Assembly: GCF_010667655.1 (NCBI RefSeq)
Contig: NZ_WHZU01000010.1
Span: 45,219 to 109,218, forward strand
Direction: 5' to 3'
Length of the DNA: 64,000 nt
Source of the DNA: Bifidobacterium saimiriisciurei
GTDB taxonomy: Bacteria; Actinomycetota; Actinomycetes; Actinomycetales; Bifidobacteriaceae
In this document: positions 52,505-61,638 of the stretch, one piece after another
Position numbering within the stretch: position 1 is the first letter of the stretch
Layout of the letters: each line of letters opens with the position of its first letter
Made by a program: the position numbers and the translations under genes
Notes under the pieces: model-generated
Databases searched by the model: none
Told to the model about the DNA's origin: nothing
The model's input: the letters and a program-made list of their open reading frames with translations, nothing else

Positions 52505-54931
52505 CTACAGGGTCTGCTCGGTGCGGGCGATGATCTCGTCCTGCAGGGCCTTGTCCAGGTTGTTGAAGTAGTCGGAGTAGCCGGCCACGCGGACGATGAG
52601 GTCCTTGTACTGGTCCGGATGCTTCTGCGCGTCGATCAGCGTGGCACGGTCGATCACGTTGAACTGGATGTGATGGCCGTCCATGGCGAAGTAGCTGCGA
52701 ATCAGGGCGCTCATGCCGAGGATGCCCTTCTTGCCGGCCACGACCTGCGGCGTGAACTTCTGGTTGAGCAGCGCGCCGCCCGTCTTGAGCTGGTCCATCT
52801 TCGCGGCGGAACGAATCACGGCGGTCGGGCCATTGATGTCCGCGCCCTTCTCCGGGGCGATGCCGTCGGGCAGTGCGATGTGCTCGTGGCGGCCGTTCGG
52901 AGAGGCGATCATCGTCTGGCCGAAGTACACGTGGCAGGTGGTCGGCAGGAACTCCACGATGGTCTTGGAGCCCTTCGGCGTCGGACGGCCCGCCACGATC
53001 TTCTGCAGCGATTCGGAGACCTCGCGCAGCACATCGTCGGCGTAGTCGTCGTCGTTGCCGTACTTCGGAGTATGGTTGAATACCTGGTCGAACATGTCGT
53101 CGTAGCCATTGAAGTCGGCCTCGCAGGCGGCGAGCACCTCGTCCATGGAGAAGCGCCTGTCCTCGAAGACCTGCTTCTTGAACACGGTGAGCGAATCGGT
53201 GACGGTGCCCATGCCCACGCACTGGATGTAGCTCGTGTTGTAGCGGGCGCCGCCGCAGTTGTAGTCCTGCGCCTTGGCGATGCAGTCGTCGGTGATCACC
53301 GAGAGCAGCGGCACGGGCAGGGTGTCCATGAACAGACGCTCGATGAGGTTGTTGCCGGCCACCTTGACGTCGGTGACGTACTTCAGCTCCTTCTCGAACG
53401 CGGCATACAGTTCGTCGAAGCTCGTGAAGTCGCGCGGGTCGCCGCAGTCGATGCCGATCTTCTTGTCCGTGTAGTGGTCGTATCCACGGTACATCACCAG
53501 TTCCAGCACCTTCGGCACGTTCAGGTAGCCGGTGAGCACGTAGGCCTCCTTGCCGGCGGTGCCGGTCTCCACGCAGCCGGAGGCGATGCCGGCCTCGCGG
53601 GCGTCGTCAAGCGACTTGCCCATGTTCAGCAGCTCCTGGATGATGGCGTCGGAGTTGTAGAACGCCGGCTGGCCCCAGCCCTTGCGGCTGATCTTCACGG
53701 CCTCGTGCAGGAAATGCTCCGGCGTCTTGCGGCTGATCTGCACGTTCGAGCTTGGCTGCAGCAGCTTCATCTCGTCCATGACCTCGAGAATCAGGTAGCT
53801 CACGTCGCTCACGCCGCAGGTGCCGTCCGGACGCAGCGCGCCGGTGTTGAAGTTGCAGAAGTCGGTGTAGGTGGCGGACTCCTTGAGCGTGATGCCCACC
53901 TTCGGCGGCGCCGGCTGGTTGTTGAACTTCACCCACAGGCACTCGAGGTATTCGCGCGCCTGCTCGCGGGTGAGCGTGCCGGCCGCCGTCTCGCGGTTGT
54001 AGAACGGTTCGAGGTGCTGGTCGAACTTGCCGGGGGAGTAGGCGTCCCAGTTGTTCATCTCGCTGGTCACGCCGATGTGCGTGAACCAGTACATCTGGAT
54101 CGCCTCGCGGAAGGTGCGTGGCGCATGGGCGGGCACGCGGTCGCACACCTCGGCGATCTGCTCGAGCTCCTCGCGGCGAACCGGGTCGTCGCACTGCTCG
54201 GCCTTCTCACGGGCCAGGGCGGCGTAGCGCTTGCCGAGGATGATCATGCCCTCGCACACGAGATGCATGGCCTGCAGCTCGGCCTGCTTGTGTTCGGCGT
54301 CCATGTCGGTGTTGTAGTCGATGGCGGCGAGCTCGTCGTCGATGCGCTTCATGAAATCCGCATAACCGGACTTGTAGATCTTGCCGTCGGCCACGGTGTG
54401 GCCCGGTCCGCGCTGGGCCATGAACTCGGTGTACATGCCGCCTTCGAACAGCAGATGCCATTCCTCGGGCAGCATGTTCATCATCTTGGTCATGGACGCG
54501 CGATCCTGCCAGAACGGGATGATGACGTCGCGCTGGATCTCCTTCTGCTCCTCGGTGACGGAGAAGGAGACGTGCGCGCGGTTGTTCATGTTGTCGAAGT
54601 CCTCAAGGCTGTGGCAGCACAGTTCGGGGAACGTGGGCGCGGACTGCGGGCCCACGCCCTTCTCGCCGACGATCAGCTCGTCGTCGCCCAGGTACAGCGT
54701 GCGCTTCTCCATAAGCGTCTTGAAGAAGATGCCGCGCAGCACCGGCGTGGGCACCTTGCCCTCGTACTGCTTGTAGACCTCGGTCTCGATGAGCGCGCGC
54801 TCGAGCGAGATGCTAGGATGCGTGGTCTCGCTCAGCTCGCGCAGACGCTTGGTGCGCATGGTCGAGCCGCGCTTCTCGTCCCAGTTGATGCCGGTCTCGA
54901 CATCGGTCGGCGTGATGGTTGCAGTGGTCAT
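52505..54931 (-). CDS. hypD: Glycyl radical enzyme, trans-4-hydroxy-L-proline dehydratase (HypD type)
   Basis: This 808-residue glycyl radical enzyme carries Cys453 and Glu455 in SGCVETG (thiyl radical site with an acidic neighbour) and the radical glycine Gly784 in RVAGYSDYF. Pyruvate formate-lyase instead has two adjacent cysteines and a different glycine motif, so PFL is rejected. As I recall clostridial HypD (789 residues, Cys434, Glu436, Gly765), all three positions agree with one 19-residue offset from a longer N-terminus, and motifs such as KFNNQPAPPKVGITLKES are shared. It should dehydrate hydroxyproline to pyrroline-5-carboxylate. It needs the activase encoded at 59539-60321. Confidence 0.88.
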   Translation of the reverse strand: MTTATITPTDVETGINWDEKRGSTMRTKRLRELSETTHPSISLERALIETEVYKQYEGKVPTPVLRGIFFKTLMEKRTLYLGDDELIVGEKGVGPQSAPTFPELCCHSLEDFDNMNNRAHVSFSVTEEQKEIQRDVIIPFWQDRASMTKMMNMLPEEWHLLFEGGMYTEFMAQRGPGHTVADGKIYKSGYADFMKRIDDELAAIDYNTDMDAEHKQAELQAMHLVCEGMIILGKRYAALAREKAEQCDDPVRREELEQIAEVCDRVPAHAPRTFREAIQMYWFTHIGVTSEMNNWDAYSPGKFDQHLEPFYNRETAAGTLTREQAREYLECLWVKFNNQPAPPKVGITLKESATYTDFCNFNTGALRPDGTCGVSDVSYLILEVMDEMKLLQPSSNVQISRKTPEHFLHEAVKISRKGWGQPAFYNSDAIIQELLNMGKSLDDAREAGIASGCVETGTAGKEAYVLTGYLNVPKVLELVMYRGYDHYTDKKIGIDCGDPRDFTSFDELYAAFEKELKYVTDVKVAGNNLIERLFMDTLPVPLLSVITDDCIAKAQDYNCGGARYNTSYIQCVGMGTVTDSLTVFKKQVFEDRRFSMDEVLAACEADFNGYDDMFDQVFNHTPKYGNDDDYADDVLREVSESLQKIVAGRPTPKGSKTIVEFLPTTCHVYFGQTMIASPNGRHEHIALPDGIAPEKGADINGPTAVIRSAAKMDQLKTGGALLNQKFTPQVVAGKKGILGMSALIRSYFAMDGHHIQFNVIDRATLIDAQKHPDQYKDLIVRVAGYSDYFNNLDKALQDEIIARTEQTL

Positions 54932-55439
54932 GATGAAAAGTCCTTTGAATTTCGGGTATGACGAAACAGGGGAATGGGTATGAACATCCCATATCGGAAT
55001 TCTCTCGTCTGGAAAATGCTTGTGATCGCGAAGATTCTCTCAGTCGGGAGACCGTCGAATGCAGCTATGGCTGTGTGATGGCGAGGCAGCGGTTGATCTT
55101 CGCCGTATATGCTCGACGGTTATTTGAGAATGGTTTCCGCGCCGCTTCGTGCGCCGGGATGGCCCTGACTGCGCTTGCGGGAATACATGCAGGCGTTCGT
55201 GTTCATCAGGCCGGAAACGCGGGCGGACGCGGAGAGCGGCGAATCGAATGCGATATCGGCTGCGAAATCGTTCATCGCCTTGGCCTCCCTCCGATTGCGT
55301 TGTATTGCGGCTATCGTAGCGCCGCCGTGTTATGCGTGTCGTAATCGGCGTAACAGTCCCGCAACACGAGAATCCCATATGGATTCACACGGCGTCCATA
55401 GCCGATTATGGCACGGCCGGCGGTCAACGACGCCGCCGG
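54932..55439. other. Upstream region of hypD
   Basis: About 500 bp between hypD and the direct repeat at 55440. It should hold the hypD promoter, which I cannot place; AAAGGA precedes the hypD ATG. A possible 51-codon minus-strand gene (55120-55275) lies inside. Confidence 0.4.
55120..55275 (-). CDS. Possible small protein or leader peptide upstream of hypD
   Basis: A 51-codon frame begins MNDFAADIAFDSPLSASARV, with GGAGG and AAGG upstream of the ATG, and ends 188 bp before hypD on the same strand. It has Cys/Met and a basic stretch but no recognisable domain. It could be a real small gene, a leader, or chance; overlapping frames on both strands are also open here. Confidence 0.2.
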   Translation of the reverse strand: MNDFAADIAFDSPLSASARVSGLMNTNACMYSRKRSQGHPGARSGAETILK

Positions 55440-55467
55440 CGTCAGCCGCCGATGGTCACGTTGTCGT
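55440..55467. repeat. 28-bp direct repeat, left copy (duplicate of activase gene end)
   Basis: Identical over 28 bp to 59537-59564, which encodes the last residues (NVTIGG) and stop of the HypD activase. The copies lie 4,097 bp apart and flank the surface protein gene. Confidence 0.92.
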
Positions 55468-55480
55468 CATCTGTTCGCAA

Positions 55481-55498
55481 CAGAATGCGTTCTAGAGT
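55481..55498 (+). promoter_or_regulatory. prd-operator-like site upstream of the surface protein gene
   Basis: CAGAATGCGTTCTAGAGT matches the prd site TAGAACACGTTCTAGAAC at 13 of 18 positions, including the core CGTTCTAGA. It lies 135 bp before the start codon. It would allow co-regulation with the prd operon by the same TetR protein. Confidence 0.42.
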
Positions 55499-55632
55499 GA
55501 ATTGCAGCCTGTCGGAGCGTGCAGACCCGATTGCAGGTTTCTGTTTTCTTCATCATCACCATGCCTGTTTCATCGTCAGCGGTATTTGGTCGCAAACGAA
55601 TTGAACGGCATTCATACGAGGGGAAGCTCATC

Positions 55633-58600
55633 ATGAACGAAGAACAACAACAATTGAGAAGGGCCGGCACGCGAATACGTCGTGGCATCGGCATCGTGGC
55701 CGCATGCGCATGCTGCATGGCGGCATTGATAGGTCCGCAGACTGCCCAGGCCGCAACCAGGATTAATGTCGGTACGGGCGGTTTCATATCCGCGACCGCA
55801 GGAGATGGTCCGAGAATAACCAAGGTCCGTATTCTCAACGAGGCTCCATACCTCGAAGTGTATTGGAACGAATACGTGGACGAGACTGCTGCGGTGAATC
55901 CTGCGAACTTCGTATTAAAAAACGGCGATACCACCATCAAACTCAAAGCGAAGGGGAACGATTATACCGATACGCTCTACTTCGATAAAGGTAATAAGGA
56001 GCTTGCGGCTACCGATGCCAATGTGATGTCACAAATCGACCCCGACCTGCATATGTCCAGCATCGGCTATGAGGGGAAAATCGATGACTCCAAGCCATTG
56101 ACCTTGGAGGTCAAAGGCTCTGCAATCAAGGATGCCTCTGGAAAGGCTGCGGCAGATGCCACCTATGCCGGCGTTCCTATGATGAATTTCTACACGAAAT
56201 TCCTCGCCTCGAAAAGCGGCATCACCATCAAGGCTGACGATACTGTGAGCGACAAGGCCATGGAAGCGGCCGCCGCGCAAGTGGACATAGAACTTGGCAA
56301 GAGCGATAACGGCATCGCTGCGAAGATGAAGGAGAACCATGCATCGCTGGCCATCTATTCGCCGCAGGAGAACGTGTATATCTTGCCCGAGCATCGCGGT
56401 GGATTCAGCAAGACCATGTATGCCGTGGAAGGATACGGCGGCAGCATGTACAACAACGCCGTATCGTCCATTGCAGAGCGCAACATCCTGCGTATCCGTG
56501 AATCGGCCGACGGACGGACGACGAAATACCCCAACGAGAACATTCTCATCCACGAGTTCGGTCATGCCGTCAAACTCGTTGGCATGGACCAGCTCGCCGA
56601 CAAGACATTGAGCAACGAATTCCAGCGGTTATACCAATCCCGTAAGGATTCAGGCATGTGGCCAAACACCTATGCCATCAAGAATTCCGACGAGTTCTTC
56701 GCCACCATGGCGGCCATATGGTTCAACGTCATGCAGGAGAAGCCCGATTGGACTGATGGGGTACGAAGCCCCGTGAACACGCGTTCCGATCTCAAGATAT
56801 ATGATCCCGAGACCTATGCGTTCTTTGCCAGGATATTCCCCGCTTCGGATCTACCGTCGCCGTGGGCGCCGAAAGACATGCCGAAGAACGAATATGTTCC
56901 GGCTCCGTTCGCGCCGAAGCCCGTTGAAGAGCCCCGGCACGATTTCGCAACTGATACGTTCCGCATTAGTCTGATGTCCGGCGGCACCGAATACAACCTC
57001 GAACGATACGATGGCGTGTGCCTGTGGTGGAACTACGGTGCGGCCGACGTGCATTCATGGAAGATCGCCAAAATCACCGATGCCGACGGGGAATACCAAG
57101 TGCTTGCCAAGGACGGCAGATCCGCGCTCGCGGCGGGTCCCGACAATACCGTGACGATTGCGAAGACCCCGACCTCGCGTGACACCGCACAGCAATGGCG
57201 GTTCCTTGACGCCCCCGGTGATCGTAATGGCAGGGCATTGCTGGTGAACGTCGTGTCTGGGAAGGCGCTTGCCGTCGACGGTGAAGCCAAGGACGGCGCG
57301 AAGCTTATACTTGTGAACGTCGCCTCTGCGGACGCTGCCAAGGTGACCGTGACCAACGAAACCCAAAACGGACGATTCTATCCCGATACGTTCGTTCCCG
57401 ACTCAACGGACGGAACCGTGGAACTCAGCAATCGTGCTGGCCCACAGGTCTCCAAGGTGCGGGTCGTTAAGGAAGGGACGTTCCTCGAAGTGTACTGGAA
57501 CGAATACGTGGATGAGAAAGCGGCCGTGAATCCCGAGAATTTCACGTTGAAGAACGGCGGCGAGACGATTCGGCTCAAATCCAAGCCCTCTTCCGGAGTG
57601 ACAGATACGCTGTATTTCGACCAGAAGAACAAGGAAATCAGCGCCACTTCCGCCAACAGTATGAAATACCTCGATCCGACCCTGCATATGTCAAGCATCG
57701 CATATGACGGCAAGATTGATGATTCCAAGCCGCTGACCCTCCAGATCAAAGGATCTGCGATCAAGGATGCGGAAGGTCGCGCCGCACAGGATGCGACGTA
57801 CGAGACAGTTCCTCGTGTGAGCTTCTACACCCAGAAAATCACGTCGAAGACAGGCATCGTCATCAAGGCCGACGATACCGTGGCCCGCAACACCATGGAG
57901 GCGGCCGCCACACAGGTGGACATCGAACTCGGCAAAACCGGTACGGGCATCGCCAAGGAAATGGTGCGGAACGGTAATTCGCTGGCCATCTACAGCTCGC
58001 ACGAGAACGTATACCTCATTCCTGAGCAGCGATATGCCTTCAACAAGGACATGTACGATGTGGAGGGCTACGGCGGTTATCCCGGAGACGGATTCGTCTC
58101 CTCGATTTCCGAGAAGAACGTTCTGCGCACGAGAGGCAATGCCGATCCCGCAAAGAACACTGCGTATACGAACGAGAACATTCTCATCCACGAGTTCGGC
58201 CATGCCATCAAACTCGGCGGTCTTGACACCATGGCCGACCAGACCCTGGCGAACCGGTTCTATGCCGCATATGCACACGCCAAGAAGACCGGGCTGTGGG
58301 CGAACACCTACGCCTACCAGAATTCCGACGAGTTCTTCGCCACTATGGCGGCCATATGGTTCAATGTGATGAGCGAAAGCGGCAACGGCGGATATGACGG
58401 CGTACGAGGCCCCATCAACACGCGAGATGAGATGAGGCAGTATGATCCGATGACTTATAAGGTCTACGCTGAACTGTTCCCCGCGGTTTCTCTGCCTGCG
58501 CCATGGGACAGCGTTCCCAATCGTTTCGGCGTGGATATGGGACGGACCTCACCTCCGAAGGTCGATGCCGCAGAAACCAAGAACGCCGACTTCGCCACTG

Positions 58601-59370
58601 ACATGTTCCAACTGGTTTCCGCCCATACCGATGACCGAGGCGAGACTTATCTGCTTGAACGGTCGGTCACAGCGGCCGGCGGCGGGCAGCTCGATCTGTA
58701 TACCCTATGGGGTGCCGCCAATGATCTGCAGGATTCCATGTATTCGTGGAAGGTCGTGCGGCATGGTGATGTTTACGCCTTCCAAAGCGTTGGAGGGAAG
58801 ACGACGCTTGGTCTGACGGCGGATGCCAATGGCCGGGTGAGTGTCGCCGGTCATGTGTTCGATGCCAAGAATCCCGCGCAGCAATGGAAGTGGACAGCGA
58901 ACACCGATACCGACGACCCTTATGACGGCTATCTGGTCAACGTGAAGTACGGTAAGGCACTGACCACGCCCGGTACCCAGTACAACGGGTCGACGTTGGT
59001 GCTCAAGCCGATTCGTAAGAACACGATGACCTGGCGATTGCGGGACGTGACCCAGTCGAGGAATGCGAAAAACGTCGATGGCCTGTATGTGAGGCCCGCC
59101 GAGGTGTCGGTGAGTCCCGGTGGCTCGGCGCCTGGAACGAATCCCACCGGTCGGACGGCCGATTCCGGGACGAAAACCGGGGACGGGACCGGCGCGACTT
59201 CCGCATCTTTCGGCACGCAATCCGGCGATACCGGCAGGAAAGGTGGCTTGACTGCCTTTGGTGGTCTCGCCCGCACCGGCGTGGCATTGGAAGTCATTGC
59301 GGGCGTTGCCGTATTGCTGATAGTGGGTGTGGCAATCATCATCGTAAGGAGGCTGAGGATTTCCGAATAA
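55633..59370 (+). CDS. Cell-wall-anchored protein with two metallopeptidase-like modules and lectin-like domains
   Basis: This 1245-residue exported protein has a signal peptide (residues 1-about 40, ending TAQA). Two homologous modules of about 500 residues start EVYWNEYVDE-like (about 75 and 615). Each contains HEFGH (307-311 and 853-857) and a downstream NSDEFFATMAAIWFN helix whose Glu could be the third zinc ligand, as in gluzincins. Each module is followed by a ricin-B-like region with QQW repeats. The C-terminus has a Gly/Thr-rich spacer, LARTG (1212-1216), a membrane helix and RRLR, an LAxTG-type sortase signal. ATG 55633 has GAGGGG; upstream in-frame starts lack a site. The gene is less GC-rich than its neighbours. 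Confidence 0.85.
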   Translation: MNEEQQQLRRAGTRIRRGIGIVAACACCMAALIGPQTAQAATRINVGTGGFISATAGDGPRITKVRILNEAPYLEVYWNEYVDETAAVNPANFVLKNGDTTIKLKAKGNDYTDTLYFDKGNKELAATDANVMSQIDPDLHMSSIGYEGKIDDSKPLTLEVKGSAIKDASGKAAADATYAGVPMMNFYTKFLASKSGITIKADDTVSDKAMEAAAAQVDIELGKSDNGIAAKMKENHASLAIYSPQENVYILPEHRGGFSKTMYAVEGYGGSMYNNAVSSIAERNILRIRESADGRTTKYPNENILIHEFGHAVKLVGMDQLADKTLSNEFQRLYQSRKDSGMWPNTYAIKNSDEFFATMAAIWFNVMQEKPDWTDGVRSPVNTRSDLKIYDPETYAFFARIFPASDLPSPWAPKDMPKNEYVPAPFAPKPVEEPRHDFATDTFRISLMSGGTEYNLERYDGVCLWWNYGAADVHSWKIAKITDADGEYQVLAKDGRSALAAGPDNTVTIAKTPTSRDTAQQWRFLDAPGDRNGRALLVNVVSGKALAVDGEAKDGAKLILVNVASADAAKVTVTNETQNGRFYPDTFVPDSTDGTVELSNRAGPQVSKVRVVKEGTFLEVYWNEYVDEKAAVNPENFTLKNGGETIRLKSKPSSGVTDTLYFDQKNKEISATSANSMKYLDPTLHMSSIAYDGKIDDSKPLTLQIKGSAIKDAEGRAAQDATYETVPRVSFYTQKITSKTGIVIKADDTVARNTMEAAATQVDIELGKTGTGIAKEMVRNGNSLAIYSSHENVYLIPEQRYAFNKDMYDVEGYGGYPGDGFVSSISEKNVLRTRGNADPAKNTAYTNENILIHEFGHAIKLGGLDTMADQTLANRFYAAYAHAKKTGLWANTYAYQNSDEFFATMAAIWFNVMSESGNGGYDGVRGPINTRDEMRQYDPMTYKVYAELFPAVSLPAPWDSVPNRFGVDMGRTSPPKVDAAETKNADFATDMFQLVSAHTDDRGETYLLERSVTAAGGGQLDLYTLWGAANDLQDSMYSWKVVRHGDVYAFQSVGGKTTLGLTADANGRVSVAGHVFDAKNPAQQWKWTANTDTDDPYDGYLVNVKYGKALTTPGTQYNGSTLVLKPIRKNTMTWRLRDVTQSRNAKNVDGLYVRPAEVSVSPGGSAPGTNPTGRTADSGTKTGDGTGATSASFGTQSGDTGRKGGLTAFGGLARTGVALEVIAGVAVLLIVGVAIIIVRRLRISE

Positions 59371-59393
59371 TTCTCGAAAGCCGGAAGTGGGGG

Positions 59394-59500
59394 ATTCGCT
59401 GACATGACCGGGCCATGTCAGAATCCATTTGGCCTTGATAAGAAAGGGGAGGGGAACGGTGGAAACCATCGTCACCCCTCCCCATATCTATGAGCGGAAT
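59394..59500. terminator. Hairpins after the surface protein gene
   Basis: ctgacatg/catgtcag (about 59399-59421) and ggggagggg/cccctcccc (about 59446-59485) lie just past the stop at 59370. They are candidate terminators for the plus strand, facing the activase gene end. Confidence 0.5.
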
Positions 59501-59536
59501 GTCTTGAATGAAGGCAAATCCTCGCTGCCGTGACTC

Positions 59537-59564
59537 CGTCAGCCGCCGATGGTCACGTTGTCGT
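59537..59564. repeat. 28-bp direct repeat, right copy (in activase 3' end)
   Basis: Second copy of 55440-55467; it overlaps the last codons and stop of the activase gene (59539 onward). Confidence 0.92.
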
Positions 59565-60321
59565 AGAATTTCTCGATTTCTGATTTGACCTCGTTCATCT
59601 GCTCGTCCGACGGCACTTCGAAGTAGATGGCCTTGCGACCGAGCTTGGCGTACTTGTCCATGCCGTACTTGTGGTAGGGGAGGATGTCCACCTGTTCGAC
59701 GGGGATGTGGTTGGCGCGCAGCCACAGCATGGTGCGTTCGATCATGTCCTTGTCGGTGTTGATGCCGGGCAGCATGATGAGGCGAAGGAATATACGCGCG
59801 TTGTTCTCGGCGAGGATCTTGAGGTTCTTCAGCACGAGATGGTTCGATCCGCCCGTGTAGCGCTTGTGCAGGTCGTCGTCGATGAACTTGAGGTCGTAGA
59901 GGAAGAAGTCGGCGTAGTCGCACATCTCCTCGACCGTTTTGGAGGCGGCGACGCCGCACGTGTCGATGCCGATGCTGATCTCCTGTTCATCGAGGCGGCG
60001 CACGAGCTCCATGATGTAGTCATGGTCCATGGCCAGCACCTCGCCGCCGGAAAGCGTGACGCCGCCGCCGGACTGGTCGTAGATCATATGGTCCTTGAGC
60101 ACGTCCTTGACGAGCTCGTCGATGGTGTACTGCTGTCCGACATGCTGGACCTTGCCGTCCTTGTCGGTCATGATTTCGGGCGTGAACAGCTGGCTTTCGG
60201 GATTATGGCACCATTCGCAGCGCAGCGGGCAGCCTTTGAAGAAGATGGTCGTGCGCACGCCCGGGCCGTCGTGCGTGGAGAAGTGCTGGATGTTGAATAC
60301 GTATGGTGTCTTGCCTGACAT
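59539..60321 (-). CDS. hypE: Glycyl radical enzyme activase (radical SAM), probable HypD activator
   Basis: This 260-residue radical SAM protein has the CX3CX2C cluster motif at Cys31, Cys35 and Cys38 (GCPLRCEWCHNPE), followed by SGGEV. It has no ferredoxin-like insert with extra clusters, so it has a compact PflA-like layout. It should abstract the glycine hydrogen of HypD to create the radical. It is the only activase in the window and lies in the same orientation as hypD, 4.6 kb away; the intervening segment looks inserted. ATG 60321 has AAAGGGGAAGG. A PFL activase remains a possible alternative until phylogeny is done. Confidence 0.85.
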   Translation of the reverse strand: MSGKTPYVFNIQHFSTHDGPGVRTTIFFKGCPLRCEWCHNPESQLFTPEIMTDKDGKVQHVGQQYTIDELVKDVLKDHMIYDQSGGGVTLSGGEVLAMDHDYIMELVRRLDEQEISIGIDTCGVAASKTVEEMCDYADFFLYDLKFIDDDLHKRYTGGSNHLVLKNLKILAENNARIFLRLIMLPGINTDKDMIERTMLWLRANHIPVEQVDILPYHKYGMDKYAKLGRKAIYFEVPSDEQMNEVKSEIEKFYDNVTIGG

Positions 60322-60477
60322 ATCGCCTTCCCCTTTCGTCGTCGGGAATGCCTCGGTCGGAAACTGGACCATGGTGCATACGACGTTCTTGTTTGGCTGC
60401 CGTCATCATACGTCCGCCGTATGTTACCGGTTTCTAACGCCGTTATACGAGGTCGTAACAATGGGGGAAGGGCCGGG

Positions 60478-61416
60478 TCAGCCGAGCAAGGCGGCGATGA
60501 CGAAGATGAACACGGGGGAGGAAAGCGTGCTGAGCAGGATGCCGTCTCGTGCCAGTGTGGTGCCGGCGTCGTATCGGGCGGCGTAGTTGTATACGTTCTG
60601 CGCGGTGGGCAGCGCCGCCAGAATCACGCACGAATACAGCTCATGACCGCGGAATCCCATTGCATAGGCGAGGGTGAACGCCACGGCCGGCATGACGGCG
60701 TTCTTCAGCAGCGCCGCGGTGATGGTGGCCGTGCGACTAGTGCCGCCGTCCAACGGCTTCGACCCATGCAACGACATGCCGAACGCCATGAGAATCAGCG
60801 GCACGGCGGAATTGCCGACGATATTGATGGGGTCGTAGATGTAGCTCGGCACGACGAACCAGCCGGCGGCGTCGCTGACGGCCGACGTGACGATGCCGAT
60901 GAGCACGCCGATGAGAATGGGCTGATGCAACGGCTGGGAGACGATGGCCTTCACGCTCACCTTGCCACGCGACGACAGATCCAGCGACGTGAGCGCGGCC
61001 GGGGTGAACAATACCTGCTGGATGAGCACGATCGGCGTGACGGCCGCCGGATTGCCGAGAATATACGTGGCGATGGGCAGACCGATGTTGTTCGCGTTCA
61101 TGTACATGGAATCAAGCATGCCGATGGTGGTGTCCGCCGGTTTGAGGTGGAAGATCGTGGCGTTGAGGATGAGGAACAGCGCGCCGGTGATCGTGGCGCA
61201 GAGGATGGCCACGCCGATCGACGGCTTGAATACGTCGGAAAGATGCTCCTTCGACAGGATGGCGAACATCAGGCACGGCGTGGAGACGAAGTAGCTGAAC
61301 CGGTTCAGCACCATCTGCGCGGTCGGTCCGCCGATGTGGAAGCGTGCCGCGATATAGCCGATGAGAATGATGATGCCGATGACGCAGAACCCCTGCATCG
61401 CCGAGATGAGCCCCAT
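60478..61416 (-). CDS. AEC-family permease
   Basis: This 312-residue membrane protein of the auxin efflux carrier (AEC) family has about 10 membrane segments in two repeats. Features include NANNIGLPIATYILGN in the first half and AALPTAQNVYNYAARY near the C-terminus, a typical AEC crossover. It lies 156 bp upstream of the activase gene on the same strand. It could move hydroxyproline, 5-aminovalerate or another carboxylate, but the substrate is unknown. Confidence 0.82.
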   Translation of the reverse strand: MGLISAMQGFCVIGIIILIGYIAARFHIGGPTAQMVLNRFSYFVSTPCLMFAILSKEHLSDVFKPSIGVAILCATITGALFLILNATIFHLKPADTTIGMLDSMYMNANNIGLPIATYILGNPAAVTPIVLIQQVLFTPAALTSLDLSSRGKVSVKAIVSQPLHQPILIGVLIGIVTSAVSDAAGWFVVPSYIYDPINIVGNSAVPLILMAFGMSLHGSKPLDGGTSRTATITAALLKNAVMPAVAFTLAYAMGFRGHELYSCVILAALPTAQNVYNYAARYDAGTTLARDGILLSTLSSPVFIFVIAALLG

Positions 61417-61638
61417 GATTCGCCTCGATTCCGTTGTCCGGTGCTGTGCCGGTCGCTGTGCCGAGCGGGCGTTTATTCCGCCATGCCGTTCCGTGAAAGC
61501 GCTCGGTCTGCGTAATGCCGGTTATCGATTATCGGCGCGGCGGCATGGGGAGGCCGTGCGGCGTCCGCACTACGGAACGACGGTGAAGGCCGCTGCTGCG
61601 TCTGATTGCCGTCTGTCGTCGGCGATTACTACTGGCAA

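Noticed and set aside
52505..54931. Annotation of the glycyl radical enzyme as pyruvate formate-lyase (pflB)
   Set aside because: PFL has adjacent catalytic cysteines; this protein has SGCVETG with Cys-x-Glu and agrees with HypD at all key positions.
55440..59564. Insertion sequence or transposon carrying the surface protein gene
   Set aside because: The flanking repeats are direct and 28 bp long, much longer than usual target duplications. There is no transposase and no terminal inverted repeat.
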